Assembly (NCBI RefSeq): GCF_000717345.1
Contig: NZ_JNZA01000005.1
Span: forward strand, 180,310 to 244,309
Reading direction: 5' to 3'
Length of the DNA: 64,000 nt
Source: Streptomyces lydicus
Lineage (GTDB): Bacteria; Actinomycetota; Actinomycetes; Streptomycetales; Streptomycetaceae
The notes under the pieces are model-generated. The model saw only the letters and a list, made by a program, of their open reading frames with translations, did no database searches and was not told the DNA's origin. Position 1 is the stretch's first letter. Each line of letters opens with the position of its first letter. The position numbers and the translations under genes were made by a program. Positions 1-8,533 of this stretch are shown piece after piece.

Positions 1-20
1 ACCCGCTTCCGGCACGCCCC

Positions 21-49
21 TTGACAGGATCAATGGTCTGGACCACGTT
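21..49 (+). promoter_or_regulatory. Chitinase promoter with DasR-like operator
   Basis: A TTGACA -35-like hexamer lies at 21-26. Just downstream, at 34-45, is the palindrome TGGTCTGGACCA (arms TGGTC/GACCA, 2-nt centre). This matches the known Streptomyces dre pattern bound by the GntR-type regulator DasR, and the direct-repeat motifs of chitinase promoters. The palindrome overlaps the spacer and the expected -10 area, a position suited to repression that is relieved by aminosugars. The chitinase start is 75 bp further on. The DasR assignment is by motif resemblance only. Confidence 0.6.
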
Positions 50-120
50 GTACGGCAAGCGCGGGGCCCCTGAGCGCGTATCCGTACCACCCCCCAACTT
101 CCCCCCACACGGAGGCAGTC

Positions 121-1191
121 GTGGTTCGCGCACGATCAGGAAGAGCCGCAAGCAAAGGCGGCGGAAAAGCCGGACGGAAAGCCGGCAGAAGGCTGCTCGC
201 CGGGCTGGCCGCCGCGGCGCTGACCGCGGCGGGCGTCCTCGCCGCCGGCACCGCCAGCGCGTCCGAGGAACGTCCCGCCCCGCCCACCACCCCCGCGGCA
301 GGCGCCGCCGCCGTCCCGAAACACGCCCTCACCGGCTACTGGCAGAACTTCGACAACGGCGCCACCGTGCAGAAGCTGAAGGACGTCGACGACGCCTACG
401 ACATCGTCGCGGTCTCCTTCGCCGAGGCGGCCGGCCAGCCGGGCGCCGTCACCTTCACCCTCGACCCGGCCGTCGGCTACGGCTCCGTCGACGACTTCAC
501 GGCGGACATCAGGGCCAAGCAGGCGGCCGGGAAGTCGGTCATCCTCTCCGTCGGCGGCGAGAAGGGCGCGGTGTCCGTCAACGACGACGCGTCCGCCCGG
601 AACTTCGCCGACTCGGTCGGCAAGCTCATGGACACGTACGGCTTCAACGGGGTCGACATCGACCTGGAGAACGGCCTCGACGCGACGTACATGACCAAGG
701 CCCTCAAGGAGCTGCACGCCGCGCACGGCGACGTCGTGGTGACCATGGCCCCGCAGACCATCGACATGCAGTCCCCGCAGAACGAGTACTTCAGGACGGC
801 CCTGGGGATCAAGGACTTCCTGACCGTCGTGAACATGCAGTACTACAACAGCGGCTCGATGAACGGCTGCGACGGCAAGGTCTACGCCCAGGGCTCGGTC
901 GACTTCCTGACCTCGCTGGCCTGCATCCAGCTGGAGGGCGGCCTCGATCCGTCCCAGGTCGGCATCGGCGTCCCGGCGTCGTCCGGTGCGGCCGGCAGCG
1001 GCCACGTCGCGCCGTCCGTCGTCAACGCGGCGCTGGACTGCCTGACCCGGGGCACCGACTGCGGCTCCTTCAAGCCGCCGAAGACGTACCCGGGCCTGCG
1101 CGGCGCGATGACCTGGTCCACCAACTGGGACGCCGCGGGCGGCAACGAGATCGCCGGCCAGGTGGGCGCCCACGTCCACGGCCTCCCCTAG
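121..1191 (+). CDS. Secreted GH18 family chitinase
   Basis: A 356-aa secreted glycoside hydrolase of family 18, predicted to cut beta-1,4 bonds in chitin. The N-terminus is Arg/Lys-rich, with a hydrophobic stretch around residues 22-42 (LLAGLAAAALTAAGVLAAG) and an ASAS-like cleavage region, as in Sec or Tat signal peptides. The catalytic domain starts near residue 62 (LTGYWQNF). The GH18 signature FNGVDIDLEN (about residues 176-185) contains the DxDxE triad with the catalytic Glu. The Tyr of MQYYN and the late Trp in MTWSTNWD are also family-typical. There is no carbohydrate-binding or fibronectin domain, so it is a minimal single-domain enzyme. The start is GTG at 121, directly after GGAGGCAGTC. 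A DasR-like operator lies upstream. Confidence 0.88.
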   Translation: MVRARSGRAASKGGGKAGRKAGRRLLAGLAAAALTAAGVLAAGTASASEERPAPPTTPAAGAAAVPKHALTGYWQNFDNGATVQKLKDVDDAYDIVAVSFAEAAGQPGAVTFTLDPAVGYGSVDDFTADIRAKQAAGKSVILSVGGEKGAVSVNDDASARNFADSVGKLMDTYGFNGVDIDLENGLDATYMTKALKELHAAHGDVVVTMAPQTIDMQSPQNEYFRTALGIKDFLTVVNMQYYNSGSMNGCDGKVYAQGSVDFLTSLACIQLEGGLDPSQVGIGVPASSGAAGSGHVAPSVVNAALDCLTRGTDCGSFKPPKTYPGLRGAMTWSTNWDAAGGNEIAGQVGAHVHGLP

Positions 1192-1217
1192 GGGCCCGCA
1201 GCGCCACCCCCCACCAG

Positions 1218-1250
1218 CCAGGTCCCGCGCACCCCGTGCGCGGGACCTGG
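1218..1250. terminator. Bidirectional intrinsic terminator
   Basis: A perfect 15-bp inverted repeat (1218-1232 and 1236-1250) with a 3-nt CCC loop sits between the convergent chitinase and S1 protease genes. It lacks a long T tract, as is usual for Streptomyces terminators, and could serve both strands. Confidence 0.75.
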
Positions 1251-1268
1251 CGCCCTGAGAGGGGCGGT

Positions 1269-2144
1269 TCAGTTACGGGTGGCCGCCGGCTTCGGCAGCG
1301 CGCACCCGGCCGCGTTCAGGTCCAGCTTGTTGCCGGCACCGAAGCACTTGGGGATCCCGTACGTCTCCTCTGCGTAGTTGGTGCCCTGGTGCACGGTGAC
1401 GTTGCCGTTCTCGTCGACCTCGCACGGGTTGTTGACGGTGCACCGCTCGCCGTCCTCGTTGCCCGTGTTGTTGATCGCCGTGACCTTGCCGGTGGCGGTG
1501 TCGATCACCGGCGAGCCGGACGTCCCGCCTATGGTCTGGCACTCCGGGGTGTAGCGGACGGAGTCCTTCCAGGTCCAGTCGCCCTCCTTGAGGGTGGGCA
1601 CGAACCCGTCGATCTTGCAGCTGTAGATCTTCTTCCAGTAGCCGGAGACCACGCTGATCCCGGCACCCTGGGCCGGGTGCGTGGTGGCCAGCTCCAGCGC
1701 CTTGATCCCGTACTTCTGCTCGATCTGGGCGTACGTCGAACCGGTCTGGTAGAGCGTCACATCGGTGTCGGTCATGGTGGCGTAGGCCACCTTGGTCGCC
1801 CTGAGGGTGCCCAGCCGGCGGGCCGACTTGTCGAGGAGCGTGAAGCTGCGGCTGGACGGCTGGTTGACGATCACCTCGCCCGGGCCGGGCATACCGCTTT
1901 CCAGACAGTGGCCGTTGGACATCACCAGGGCCGGGTCGTTCGGCTGCGAGGTGGGCATCCGCACGACGGAACCGGAGCAGTTGCTCAGTGCGACGGTGCC
2001 GGCGAAGTCCACCGCCTTCACCTGAGGCCGGGCGGGGTGCCCGGCCGTCTGCTGCGGCGCCGCCTGGGCCGATCCGACGGTGCCCACCAGGGCTGCGGCT
2101 CCCAGGACGGCCGTGGCCAGGGTGCCGACGAGAGGTCTGTTCAT
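1269..2144 (-). CDS. Secreted trypsin-like (S1) serine protease
   Basis: A 291-aa secreted protease. A typical signal peptide (residues about 1-29, hydrophobic ATAVLGAAALVGTVGS, then AQA-A) is followed by a chymotrypsin-fold domain. The catalytic triad is visible: His in SNGHCLE, Asp in TDTDVTLY, Ser in GGTSGSPV. Several Cys residues (CSGS, GHC, YSC, PEC, RCTV, PCEV, KCFG) suggest disulfides, consistent with export. The start ATG is preceded by AGAGGACC. It is convergent with the chitinase and divergent from the M14 carboxypeptidase, making a small secreted-hydrolase cluster. Its natural substrate cannot be read from the sequence. Confidence 0.85.
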   Translation of the reverse strand: MNRPLVGTLATAVLGAAALVGTVGSAQAAPQQTAGHPARPQVKAVDFAGTVALSNCSGSVVRMPTSQPNDPALVMSNGHCLESGMPGPGEVIVNQPSSRSFTLLDKSARRLGTLRATKVAYATMTDTDVTLYQTGSTYAQIEQKYGIKALELATTHPAQGAGISVVSGYWKKIYSCKIDGFVPTLKEGDWTWKDSVRYTPECQTIGGTSGSPVIDTATGKVTAINNTGNEDGERCTVNNPCEVDENGNVTVHQGTNYAEETYGIPKCFGAGNKLDLNAAGCALPKPAATRN

Positions 2145-2168
2145 GTGGGGGTCCTCTCAACTCATGTG

Positions 2169-2192
2169 CCGAAGGCCCTTGAGAGCCTTCGG
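2169..2192. terminator. Terminator-like hairpin in the protease leader
   Basis: The inverted repeat CCGAAGGC / GCCTTCGG (8 bp, 8-nt loop) is followed on the + strand by TTTTG. It lies 25-48 bp upstream of the protease start. On the + strand it resembles a Rho-independent terminator; on the - strand it would form a hairpin in the protease 5' leader. Which strand uses it is not clear. Confidence 0.4.
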
Positions 2193-2389
2193 TTTTGTCG
2201 TGCGCATTGTCAGCGCCCGGACCCCGCACGGCAATGAATTTCCTTGAAACGATGGGAAGTTGCCGGATTCACCCGCCCCCGGGCCCCCGCCACCGCGGGC
2301 CGCACATGGCCGTGGAACGCCTTGACCCGACCATGCCAACGCTCGACACTGACGCCGTCGCTTCGCCTCACCACCCCACAGGAGAACGC

Positions 2390-3739
2390 ATGCGACCACG
2401 TCTCCGCGGCGGACGGACCACCGCCCTCGCCGCACTCCTCTCCCTCGCGCTCGCCGCCCCGATAGCCGCCGCACAGGCACAGCCGGCGCCGCCCGGCGGA
2501 CCCGCCACCGGCGCCGCAGGGGACACCGGACTCCCCCACCAGTACGAGGTGTCCGGCCCCACCACCCCCGCGGCCCGCACCGCCCTCGCCGCCACCGGCG
2601 CCACCGTCGACGAGGTGCACGCCCGGGCGGTGGTTCTCACCGCCGACCGAGCCCAGGCCGCCGCCGTCCGCCGACTCGGCTACCGGCTGCGGAAGTTGCC
2701 CGATCCGCCGGCCACCGCCCCGGCCGCGCCGGGCACCAGGGCCGGGGACTTCCCGCGCGGCTACACCGGCTACCACACCTACGCCGAGGCCACGAAGGAG
2801 ATCGACGCCCTCGTCGCCAAGTACCCGGCCCTCCTCAGCAAGCAGGTCATCGGCACGTCCCACGAGGGCCGCGACATCCTCGCCCTGAAGCTCAGCAAGA
2901 ACGTCACCAAGGACGAGAACGAGCCCGAGGTCCTCTTCACGGCCCACCAGCACGCCCGCGAGCATCTCACCGTCGAGATGGCCCTCTACCTCCTGAACGA
3001 ACTCACCTCGAAGTACGGCACCGACCCCCGCATCACCAAGCTCCTCGACTCCCGCGAGATCTGGATCATCCCGGACCTGAACCCGGACGGCGGCGCGTAC
3101 GACATCGCCTCCGGCTCGTTCCGCAGCTGGCGCAAGAACCGCCAGCCCAACGCCGGCACCAGCCGGGTCGGCACCGACCTCAACCGCAACTGGGACTTCA
3201 AGTGGGGCTGCTGCGACGGCTCCTCCGGCGACCCGGGCGACGAGACCTACCGCGGCCCCTCACCCGCCTCCGCCCCCGAGGTCCAGGTCGTCTCGAAGTT
3301 CGTCCGCAGCCGGATCGTCGGCGGCACCCAGCAGATCAAGACCGCCATCGACTTCCACACCTACAGCGAACTCGTCCTGTGGCCCTTCGGTTTCACCTAC
3401 GACGAGACCGGCCCCGGCATGACCCAGGACGAGCACGACACCTTCGCCACCCTCGGCAAGAAGATGGCCGCCACCAACGGCTACACCCCCGAGCAGTCCA
3501 GCGAGCTCTACATCACCGACGGCGCGATCGACGACTGGCTCTGGGGCGACCAGCGGATCTTCGCCTACACCTTCGAGATGTACCCGTCATCCTTCGGCTC
3601 CGGCGGCTTCTACCCGAAGGACTCGGTGATCCCGAAGGAGACCGCCCGCAACCGCGAGGCGGTGCTGCAACTGGCGGAAATCGCCGACTGCCCCTACCGC
3701 GCGATCGGCAAGGAAGCGCAGTACTGCAAGGGCAGTTGA
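2390..3739 (+). CDS. Secreted M14 zinc carboxypeptidase
   Basis: A 449-aa secreted metallocarboxypeptidase (M14, carboxypeptidase A/T group) that would remove C-terminal residues from peptides outside the cell. The start ATG at 2390 was chosen because AGGAGA sits just upstream; an in-frame start 195 bp earlier would put foreign residues before the signal peptide. Signal peptide: about residues 1-32. A pro-region with Ala-rich text precedes the catalytic domain (from about residue 120, [10 protein letters not shown]). Zinc ligands are visible as HQHARE (HxxE) and the later His in DFHTYSE. Substrate-binding Asn/Arg are in [12 protein letters not shown]. The catalytic Glu is in YTFEMYPS. Length fits secreted Streptomyces members without an extra C-terminal domain. 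Confidence 0.9.
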   Translation: MRPRLRGGRTTALAALLSLALAAPIAAAQAQPAPPGGPATGAAGDTGLPHQYEVSGPTTPAARTALAATGATVDEVHARAVVLTADRAQAAAVRRLGYRLRKLPDPPATAPAAPGTRAGDFPRGYTGYHTYAEATKEIDALVAKYPALLSKQVIGTSHEGRDILALKLSKNVTKDENEPEVLFTAHQHAREHLTVEMALYLLNELTSKYGTDPRITKLLDSREIWIIPDLNPDGGAYDIASGSFRSWRKNRQPNAGTSRVGTDLNRNWDFKWGCCDGSSGDPGDETYRGPSPASAPEVQVVSKFVRSRIVGGTQQIKTAIDFHTYSELVLWPFGFTYDETGPGMTQDEHDTFATLGKKMAATNGYTPEQSSELYITDGAIDDWLWGDQRIFAYTFEMYPSSFGSGGFYPKDSVIPKETARNREAVLQLAEIADCPYRAIGKEAQYCKGS

Positions 3740-3761
3740 CCCTCCCGGTGCCGTGACTCAA

Positions 3762-3792
3762 GGCGGGCCACGTCACCACGACGCGGCCCGCC
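3762..3792. terminator. Terminator after the carboxypeptidase
   Basis: The inverted repeat GGCGGGCC (3762-3769) / GGCCCGCC (3785-3792) has a 15-nt loop; pairing can extend by a few bases with one mismatch. It lies between the convergent M14 gene and the DUF397-like gene. Confidence 0.5.
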
Positions 3793-3821
3793 GCACCCCG
3801 GACAGTTATGGGCACCCGCCC

Positions 3822-4013
3822 CTAGAGCAGGTGGTCCGCCTTGCCTGCCTTTATCTCGCGAATGAGCGTGCGGAGGGCCTCGCGGGTATCGGTCACATAG
3901 GCGTCCTCGGCGCCCGCCACCGCGATATAAGCGTTGCCCTGACCGTCGGTGCCTATGCGGAAGCAGTTGTTGCCTTCGGCGCAGAAGGGATCTTCCCAAG
4001 AGATCTGAGCCAT
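3822..4013 (-). CDS. DUF397-like small protein
   Basis: A 63-aa protein starting MAQISWEDPFC, with an excellent GAGGAGG Shine-Dalgarno just upstream. It resembles the DUF397 family of Streptomyces: an N-terminal W-x-x-P-x-C segment, a central C-F-R-I beta strand, an A-Y-V-T-D-T-R strand, and a C-terminal helix LRTLIREIKAG. DUF397 proteins are partners of XRE-DUF5753 regulators. Here the gene begins 10 bp after the end of such a regulator, so the two are almost certainly one transcript. The role is inferred to be modulation or antagonism of the upstream DNA-binding protein. It is more divergent than typical DUF397 members, so the family call is moderate. Confidence 0.7.
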   Translation of the reverse strand: MAQISWEDPFCAEGNNCFRIGTDGQGNAYIAVAGAEDAYVTDTREALRTLIREIKAGKADHLL

Positions 4014-4023
4014 GTGGCCCTCC

Positions 4024-4875
4024 TCAGAGCTGACGGACGATGTGATGAACAAAGTCGCGGGATTCGCGAACCCCGAGCGTACGAGCGTGCATCCAGTCCA
4101 TGTGCTCCCGGTACTTGGCGAGCTGCGCATCGGCATGAGTGAATTCGGGACCGTGAGCCGAGTCCAACTGGACGGTGTCCAGTTGCGGCACCTCGCCTTC
4201 GGCGTACAGGACGGCATGCCCTGCGCCCGGGAATGCGCCTGCTTCAACCGGAAGCACGCGCACCTCAACATTCACCAGCTCGGATACCTCGCAGAGGTGC
4301 TGGAGTTGCTCACGGGCCACAGCGCGCCCACCGAACTGCATCCGCAGGGCGGACTCATGAACGTATGCGACACAGTTAACGGGGTTATCACGTTCCAGGA
4401 TCTGCTGGCGGTGGAGCCGGAAGATCACGCGTAGCTCCACCTCCGACCTGGGCAGAGGGGGCAGCGCGGCGTCGAAGATGGCGCGCGCATACGACCCCAC
4501 TTGAAGCGGTCCGGGCAGGTGCACGGCCTGCTCGGAGCGCAGCCGCGTGGCGTGCCATTCCAACTCGGCGACATCCAACAACCCTTGAGGGAGGCTCCCT
4601 CTGAACTGCTCCCACCAACCACGCTTGCGGGAGTTTGCCAGCTCAGCCAGAGCATCGACGTATCGCTGATCCGAGCATTCGTAGTTGCTGGCAAGTATCC
4701 GTACGCGCTCGGGGGAAGTGGAGCGAACACCCAACTCCATGTTGGAGATCTTCGTTCGGTCCAAACCGAGCAGACCTGCGGCGTATTCGGTGGTTCGACC
4801 TGCCGCGACACGCATCTTGCGCAGTTCGGCACCCAGGCGCTTCTGGCGCTCCGTGGGCGTGGCCCTGGTGGGCAT
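4024..4875 (-). CDS. XRE-family regulator with DUF5753 domain
   Basis: A 283-aa DNA-binding protein. The N-terminal helix-turn-helix (residues about 11-65: LGAELRKMRVAAGRTT...LLGLDRTKISNMELG) is of the Cro/CI-XRE type. The C-terminal region (about 90-275, beginning YVDALAELANSRKRGWW) is the DUF5753 domain seen in Scr1/WhiJ-like Streptomyces regulators. The downstream DUF397-like gene and the divergent HATPase gene complete the usual WhiJ-type three-gene locus, which is tied to development and secondary metabolism in Streptomyces. It probably autoregulates through the dyad at 4962-4981. Effector unknown. Confidence 0.85.
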   Translation of the reverse strand: MPTRATPTERQKRLGAELRKMRVAAGRTTEYAAGLLGLDRTKISNMELGVRSTSPERVRILASNYECSDQRYVDALAELANSRKRGWWEQFRGSLPQGLLDVAELEWHATRLRSEQAVHLPGPLQVGSYARAIFDAALPPLPRSEVELRVIFRLHRQQILERDNPVNCVAYVHESALRMQFGGRAVAREQLQHLCEVSELVNVEVRVLPVEAGAFPGAGHAVLYAEGEVPQLDTVQLDSAHGPEFTHADAQLAKYREHMDWMHARTLGVRESRDFVHHIVRQL

Positions 4876-4961
4876 CGGCGCCCCTCACTCCCCGTCAGTG
4901 ACGTCAGTTTGCATGTCCCACGTGACGCCGGTCCAGCTCACGGGAGGCAATGTGTCAGATG

Positions 4962-4981
4962 AGGTGGCACATGAGCCACCT
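4962..4981. promoter_or_regulatory. Operator-like dyad between xre and HATPase genes
   Basis: AGGTGGC-N6-GCCACCT is a perfect 7-bp inverted repeat in the 270-bp divergent intergenic region. A TACAGT -10-like hexamer follows at about 4989-4994 toward the + strand gene. It is a reasonable binding site for the adjacent XRE protein (inference). Confidence 0.45.
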
Positions 4982-5145
4982 ATGGCCCTACAGTCAGTAA
5001 CGCAACGCTCACGCTCCATGCAGTCCGGAAGCGCATCGCGCGAGCCTGCCCGCGTCCTCCTGCCCTGGGAGGGGCGGGCCCGCGCCAGGGAGACAGGCCA
5101 CCGGCTGCCGCAGCATCAACCACACTCAAAGCAAGGCGAGTTGTC

Positions 5146-5634
5146 ATGCCCGAAGCCGTGTCCGCCTGTCCGCACCCCCTCGACATCCGCACACCTCGCG
5201 TGCCGGAGAACCTGGCCTACAGCCTCACTCTGCCCGCCGCGCTCGCCAGTCCGGCCGTCGCGCGGTCCGCCACCCGTACGATCCTGGAAGCGCACGGCCT
5301 GCACGACGTGACCGCCGTGGCGATCCAGGTGATCAGCGAACTCACCTCCTGTGCGTGCCTGTTCACGGCCTCCGACAGCGTCTACCTCTCGCTGCGTTAT
5401 CGCGACGACGCGCTGCGCATCAGCCTCTACGACGGGCACCCGCGCCATGCCCACCGCCGTCTCGCGGCGGCCTGCGACGGCAGGCGGCGGTCTCTGCTTC
5501 TGTTGCTCGCCTGTGTGATGCACGCCTGTGACGGTGAGTGGGGGTTCGGGGCGGCGCAGGAGCCCGGCGACGGGACGCGGATGTGGGCCGTGCTGCCGCG
5601 TGAAGGGGCGCGGGCGTACGGGCGTGCGGCGTGA
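5146..5634 (+). CDS. HATPase_c-like ATP-binding protein, degenerate N box
   Basis: A 162-aa protein of the anti-sigma/AbaA-like HATPase group that accompanies WhiJ-type XRE regulators. Recognisable parts are the helix ARSATRTILEAHGL, the N-box position VISELTSCAC, the LRISLYDGHPR strand/G1 box and the GTRMWAVLP G2-like end. In active members the N box reads roughly ELVTNA, with an Asn that coordinates magnesium. Here that Asn is missing (TSCA), so ATP binding or kinase activity may be weakened or lost. It starts ATG at 5146 after AAGGCGAG and is divergent from the XRE gene. Confidence 0.7.
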   Translation: MPEAVSACPHPLDIRTPRVPENLAYSLTLPAALASPAVARSATRTILEAHGLHDVTAVAIQVISELTSCACLFTASDSVYLSLRYRDDALRISLYDGHPRHAHRRLAAACDGRRRSLLLLLACVMHACDGEWGFGAAQEPGDGTRMWAVLPREGARAYGRAA

Positions 5635-5699
5635 CGCGCAGGGGCGCCTGATGCCGGGCGTCCCCTGCGCGTCGGTGGACGAGATGCCGCGCCCGGCGG

Positions 5700-7163
5700 C
5701 TAGACGACCAGGCTCACCAGTGCCGCCACCGCGAAGCCGGCGACCGAGAGGACGGACTCCAGCACCGTCCAGGACTTGAGGGTGTCCCGCTCGGTGATGC
5801 CGAAGTACTTGGAGACCATCCAGAACCCGCCGTCGTTCACGTGCGAGGCGAAGATCGAGCCCGCCGAGATCGCCATGATGACCAGGGCCAGGTGGGCCTG
5901 GGACATGCCCTGGCCCTCGATGAGCGGGACGACGATGCCGGCGGTGGTCACGATCGCGACCGTCGCCGAGCCCTGGGCCACGCGCAGCACGAGGGAGAGG
6001 AGGTAGGCGAGGACGATGACGGGCAGGCCGACGTTGTGGAAGGTGTCGGACAGGGCGGTGGCCACGCCGCTGCCCTTGAGGACGGCGCCGAAGATGCCGC
6101 CGGCGCCGACCACCAGGATGATGTTGCCGACCGGCTTGAGGGAGGCGGTGGAGACCGTCTCCAGGGACTTGCGCGACCAGCCGCGGCGGATGCCCAGCAG
6201 GTAGTACGCCATCAGCAGGGCGATCGTGAGGGCGACGAAGGGGTGCCCGAAGAACTCGATGACCGAGCGCAGGGTGGACTGGGCCAGCGCGATGGAGGAG
6301 AAGGTCGCCAGCAGGATCAGGACCAGCGGGGTGCCGATGATGGCGAGGACGGTGCCGAGCGGGACCGGCCGCTCGTGCGCGTCGGGCTTCTCGGCGGCCA
6401 CCGCGGCCCTGGCCTCGTCGGCGGCCTCGACCATGTCGTGCGGCACCGCGACGAACAGGCGCTTGCCGATCCACGCCGCGTAGACCCAGGCGGCGAGCAC
6501 GGCCGGGAGGCCGCAGACGAGGCCCATGAGGATGATCCAGCCCAGGTCGACCTTGAACAGGCCGGCGGCGGCGACCGGGCCGGGGTGCGGCGGCAGGAAG
6601 GCGTGGGTCATGGACAGGCCGGCGAGCAGCGGCATGCAGTACAGCAGGATCGACTTGCCGGACCTTTTGGCCGCCGCGTAGACGATCGGCGCGAGGACGA
6701 AGATGCCGACGTCGAAGAAGACCGGGATACCGAAGATCAGGCCGGTCATGCCCATGGCCAGGGGGGCGCGCTTCTCGCCGAAGAGCCGGAGCAGCCGGGC
6801 ACTCAGCACCTCGGCGCCGCCGGAGACTTCGAGGATCGCGCCGAGCATGGTGCCCAGCCCGATGATGATGGCGACGTGGCCGAGGATGCCGCCCATGCCG
6901 GTTTCGATGAGCGAGACGGCGTCGGACTTCTGGACCGTGCCGAAGAGTTCGGTGACGGAGAGGCCGGCGGCCAGGCCCACCGCGATCGAGACACCGAGCA
7001 GCGCGACGAACGGCTGCAGCCGGACCTTGATGATCAATACGAGGAGGAGCGCGATGCCGAGGGCGGCGACCGTCAGCAGACCCGCGGTGCCCGGTATGAG
7101 GGCGAGCAGGCCACCGGTGTGGGGTGGCGGCGGTGGGGTGGGGGCCGGGGCGGCAAGCAGCAT
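5700..7163 (-). CDS. GntP-family permease (gluconate/D-serine type)
   Basis: A 487-aa polytopic membrane protein of the GntP family (H+ symporters), with about 12 hydrophobic segments through the length. Family-like stretches include FGIPVFFDVGIF and VNDGGFWMVSKYFG near the C-terminus. GntP members import gluconate or related sugar acids, but the same family includes DsdX, the E. coli D-serine transporter. The gene lies downstream of ridA and iclR on the same strand and faces D-amino-acid catabolic genes, so a D-amino acid or N-acyl-D-amino acid is a serious alternative to gluconate. ATG with GGAGTCC upstream. Confidence 0.88.
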   Translation of the reverse strand: MLLAAPAPTPPPPPHTGGLLALIPGTAGLLTVAALGIALLLVLIIKVRLQPFVALLGVSIAVGLAAGLSVTELFGTVQKSDAVSLIETGMGGILGHVAIIIGLGTMLGAILEVSGGAEVLSARLLRLFGEKRAPLAMGMTGLIFGIPVFFDVGIFVLAPIVYAAAKRSGKSILLYCMPLLAGLSMTHAFLPPHPGPVAAAGLFKVDLGWIILMGLVCGLPAVLAAWVYAAWIGKRLFVAVPHDMVEAADEARAAVAAEKPDAHERPVPLGTVLAIIGTPLVLILLATFSSIALAQSTLRSVIEFFGHPFVALTIALLMAYYLLGIRRGWSRKSLETVSTASLKPVGNIILVVGAGGIFGAVLKGSGVATALSDTFHNVGLPVIVLAYLLSLVLRVAQGSATVAIVTTAGIVVPLIEGQGMSQAHLALVIMAISAGSIFASHVNDGGFWMVSKYFGITERDTLKSWTVLESVLSVAGFAVAALVSLVV

Positions 7164-7291
7164 GGGCGGACTCCGTTGTCTGGCAGCTGGATGTTTCCGG
7201 GTAGGGGGGACCGCGGCACGGCGACCCGCCGGTGCGGGGCGCCGTGCCGTACGGCTGGTGGTGCGGACGTTCTAACGGCACAGGCGGTGGC

Positions 7292-7702
7292 TCAGCTCAG
7301 GACCGCGAGGGCGTCGATCTCGATGAGCAGGCCCTTGGGCAGACCGACGTAGACGGTCGTGCGGGCGGCGGGGGCCTCCTTGAGGCCCTGCTCCTCGAAG
7401 TAGGCGTTGTAGATCTCGTTCATCTCGGCGAAGTGGTCCACGTCCGTGAGATAGACGCGGATCATCATCGCGTCGTCCCAGGTGGCACCGCCCTCTTCGA
7501 GGATGGCCTGGACGTTGGCCAGGGTCTGCAGGGTCTGCTCGCGCAGGGTGGGGCCGGCCGGGGTGGGGGCCTGGCCCTCGACGGCGGGCAGGAAGCCGAC
7601 CTGGCCGGCGACCTGGAGGACGTTGCCCTTCCTGACTCCGTGGGAGAACTTCGCCGGCGGAGTGGTGTGGGTCGTGGGGGTGAGCGCGATCTTGTCCGTC
7701 AT
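7292..7702 (-). CDS. RidA-family enamine/imine deaminase
   Basis: A 136-aa RidA (YjgF/YER057c/UK114) protein, the usual family length. RidA hydrolyses reactive 2-aminoacrylate/imine intermediates released by PLP-dependent dehydratases to the keto acid and ammonia. Family features seen: SHGVRKGNVLQVAGQVG near the N-terminus, the LREQTLQTLANVQAILEEGGATWDD helix region, and the EIDALAVL end. The start overlaps the iclR stop (ATGA), so translation is coupled. The nearby D-serine dehydratase-like enzyme would produce exactly the kind of intermediate RidA removes, supporting a dedicated role in this cluster. Confidence 0.88.
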   Translation of the reverse strand: MTDKIALTPTTHTTPPAKFSHGVRKGNVLQVAGQVGFLPAVEGQAPTPAGPTLREQTLQTLANVQAILEEGGATWDDAMMIRVYLTDVDHFAEMNEIYNAYFEEQGLKEAPAARTTVYVGLPKGLLIEIDALAVLS

Positions 7703-8460
7703 GCGGTGTCCTTTGGTGGGGTCTTGCCGGAGTACTCCCGGCTGATGGCGTCGGCGGTGCGGCGCACCAGCGGGAGCAGCTTGAGGAGTTCATCGGCGCT
7801 GACGACGACGCTGGGCGCGGAGACCGACATGGCGGCGACCGCCCGGCCGTCCGCCCCGCGGATGGGTGCCGCGACGCAGTTGATGGACTCCTCGTGGCCA
7901 CCGAGGTCGGTGGCCCAGCCCTGTTCGCGCACGGCGGCCAGCTCGGCGAGGAAGGCCGTGGCGTGCGGGGTCGAACGGGCCGTGTAGTGGGGGTAGTCGA
8001 GCTTCTCCGCGAGGGCGCGGCGCTCGGGCTCGGGCAGGTCGGCGAGGAGCAGCTTGGCGACCGCGGCGACGGTGATCGCGACGGGCTTGCCGATCCGCGA
8101 GTACATCCGGACCGGGTAGCGGCTCTCGACCTTGTCGATGTAGAGGACCTCGTTCTCCTCGTGGACGGCGAGGTGGACGGTGTGGCCGCACTTCTCGTTG
8201 AGTTCGACGAGGTGGGGGTGGGCGATGTCGCGTACGTCGAGGTTCTCGACGGCCTCCTGGGCGAGCGCGAAGAGCCGGGCGCCGAGGCGGTAGCGCTGGT
8301 CGGGCTGGCGGTAGACCAGTCCGTGTTCGTGCAGGGTGCGCAGCAGCCGCAGCGCGGTGGACTTGTGGACGCCGAGGCGGTCGGCGACCTGCCCCAGGTC
8401 GGCGGGTCCCTCGGCGAGCAGCGGCAGGATGCTCAGCGCCCGGTCGACGGTCTGGCTCAT
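7699..8460 (-). CDS. IclR-family transcriptional regulator
   Basis: A 253-aa IclR regulator. The N-terminal winged helix-turn-helix (residues about 1-65: VDRALSILPLLAEGPADLGQVADRLGVHKSTALRLLRTLHEHG) is followed by a ligand-binding domain (about 75-250). The conserved CVAAPIRGADGRAVAAMSVSAP effector-pocket region is visible in it. It overlaps ridA by 4 bp and lies in the - strand cluster that diverges from the D-amino-acid genes. The perfect inverted repeat at 9816-9832 between the two arms is a likely operator. Members usually repress a neighbouring catabolic operon until the substrate binds. Confidence 0.88.
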   Translation of the reverse strand: MSQTVDRALSILPLLAEGPADLGQVADRLGVHKSTALRLLRTLHEHGLVYRQPDQRYRLGARLFALAQEAVENLDVRDIAHPHLVELNEKCGHTVHLAVHEENEVLYIDKVESRYPVRMYSRIGKPVAITVAAVAKLLLADLPEPERRALAEKLDYPHYTARSTPHATAFLAELAAVREQGWATDLGGHEESINCVAAPIRGADGRAVAAMSVSAPSVVVSADELLKLLPLVRRTADAISREYSGKTPPKDTA

Positions 8461-8533
8461 GCCGGCACCTCGTTCCGCCCGGCCCGGTCCGCGCCGGGGG
8501 CGGCCCTCTCGGCGGTGCCCTCGCTTCGCTCGT

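Noticed and set aside
21..2237. A 738-codon open frame on the + strand across the chitinase and protease genes
   Set aside because: Its product is Arg/Pro/Gly-rich and runs across two well-supported genes in other frames; it is an artefact of very high GC at third positions.
5841..7352. A 503-codon + strand frame opposite the GntP permease
   Set aside because: Asp/Gly/Arg-rich text of a reverse-complement shadow; permease motifs lie on the - strand.
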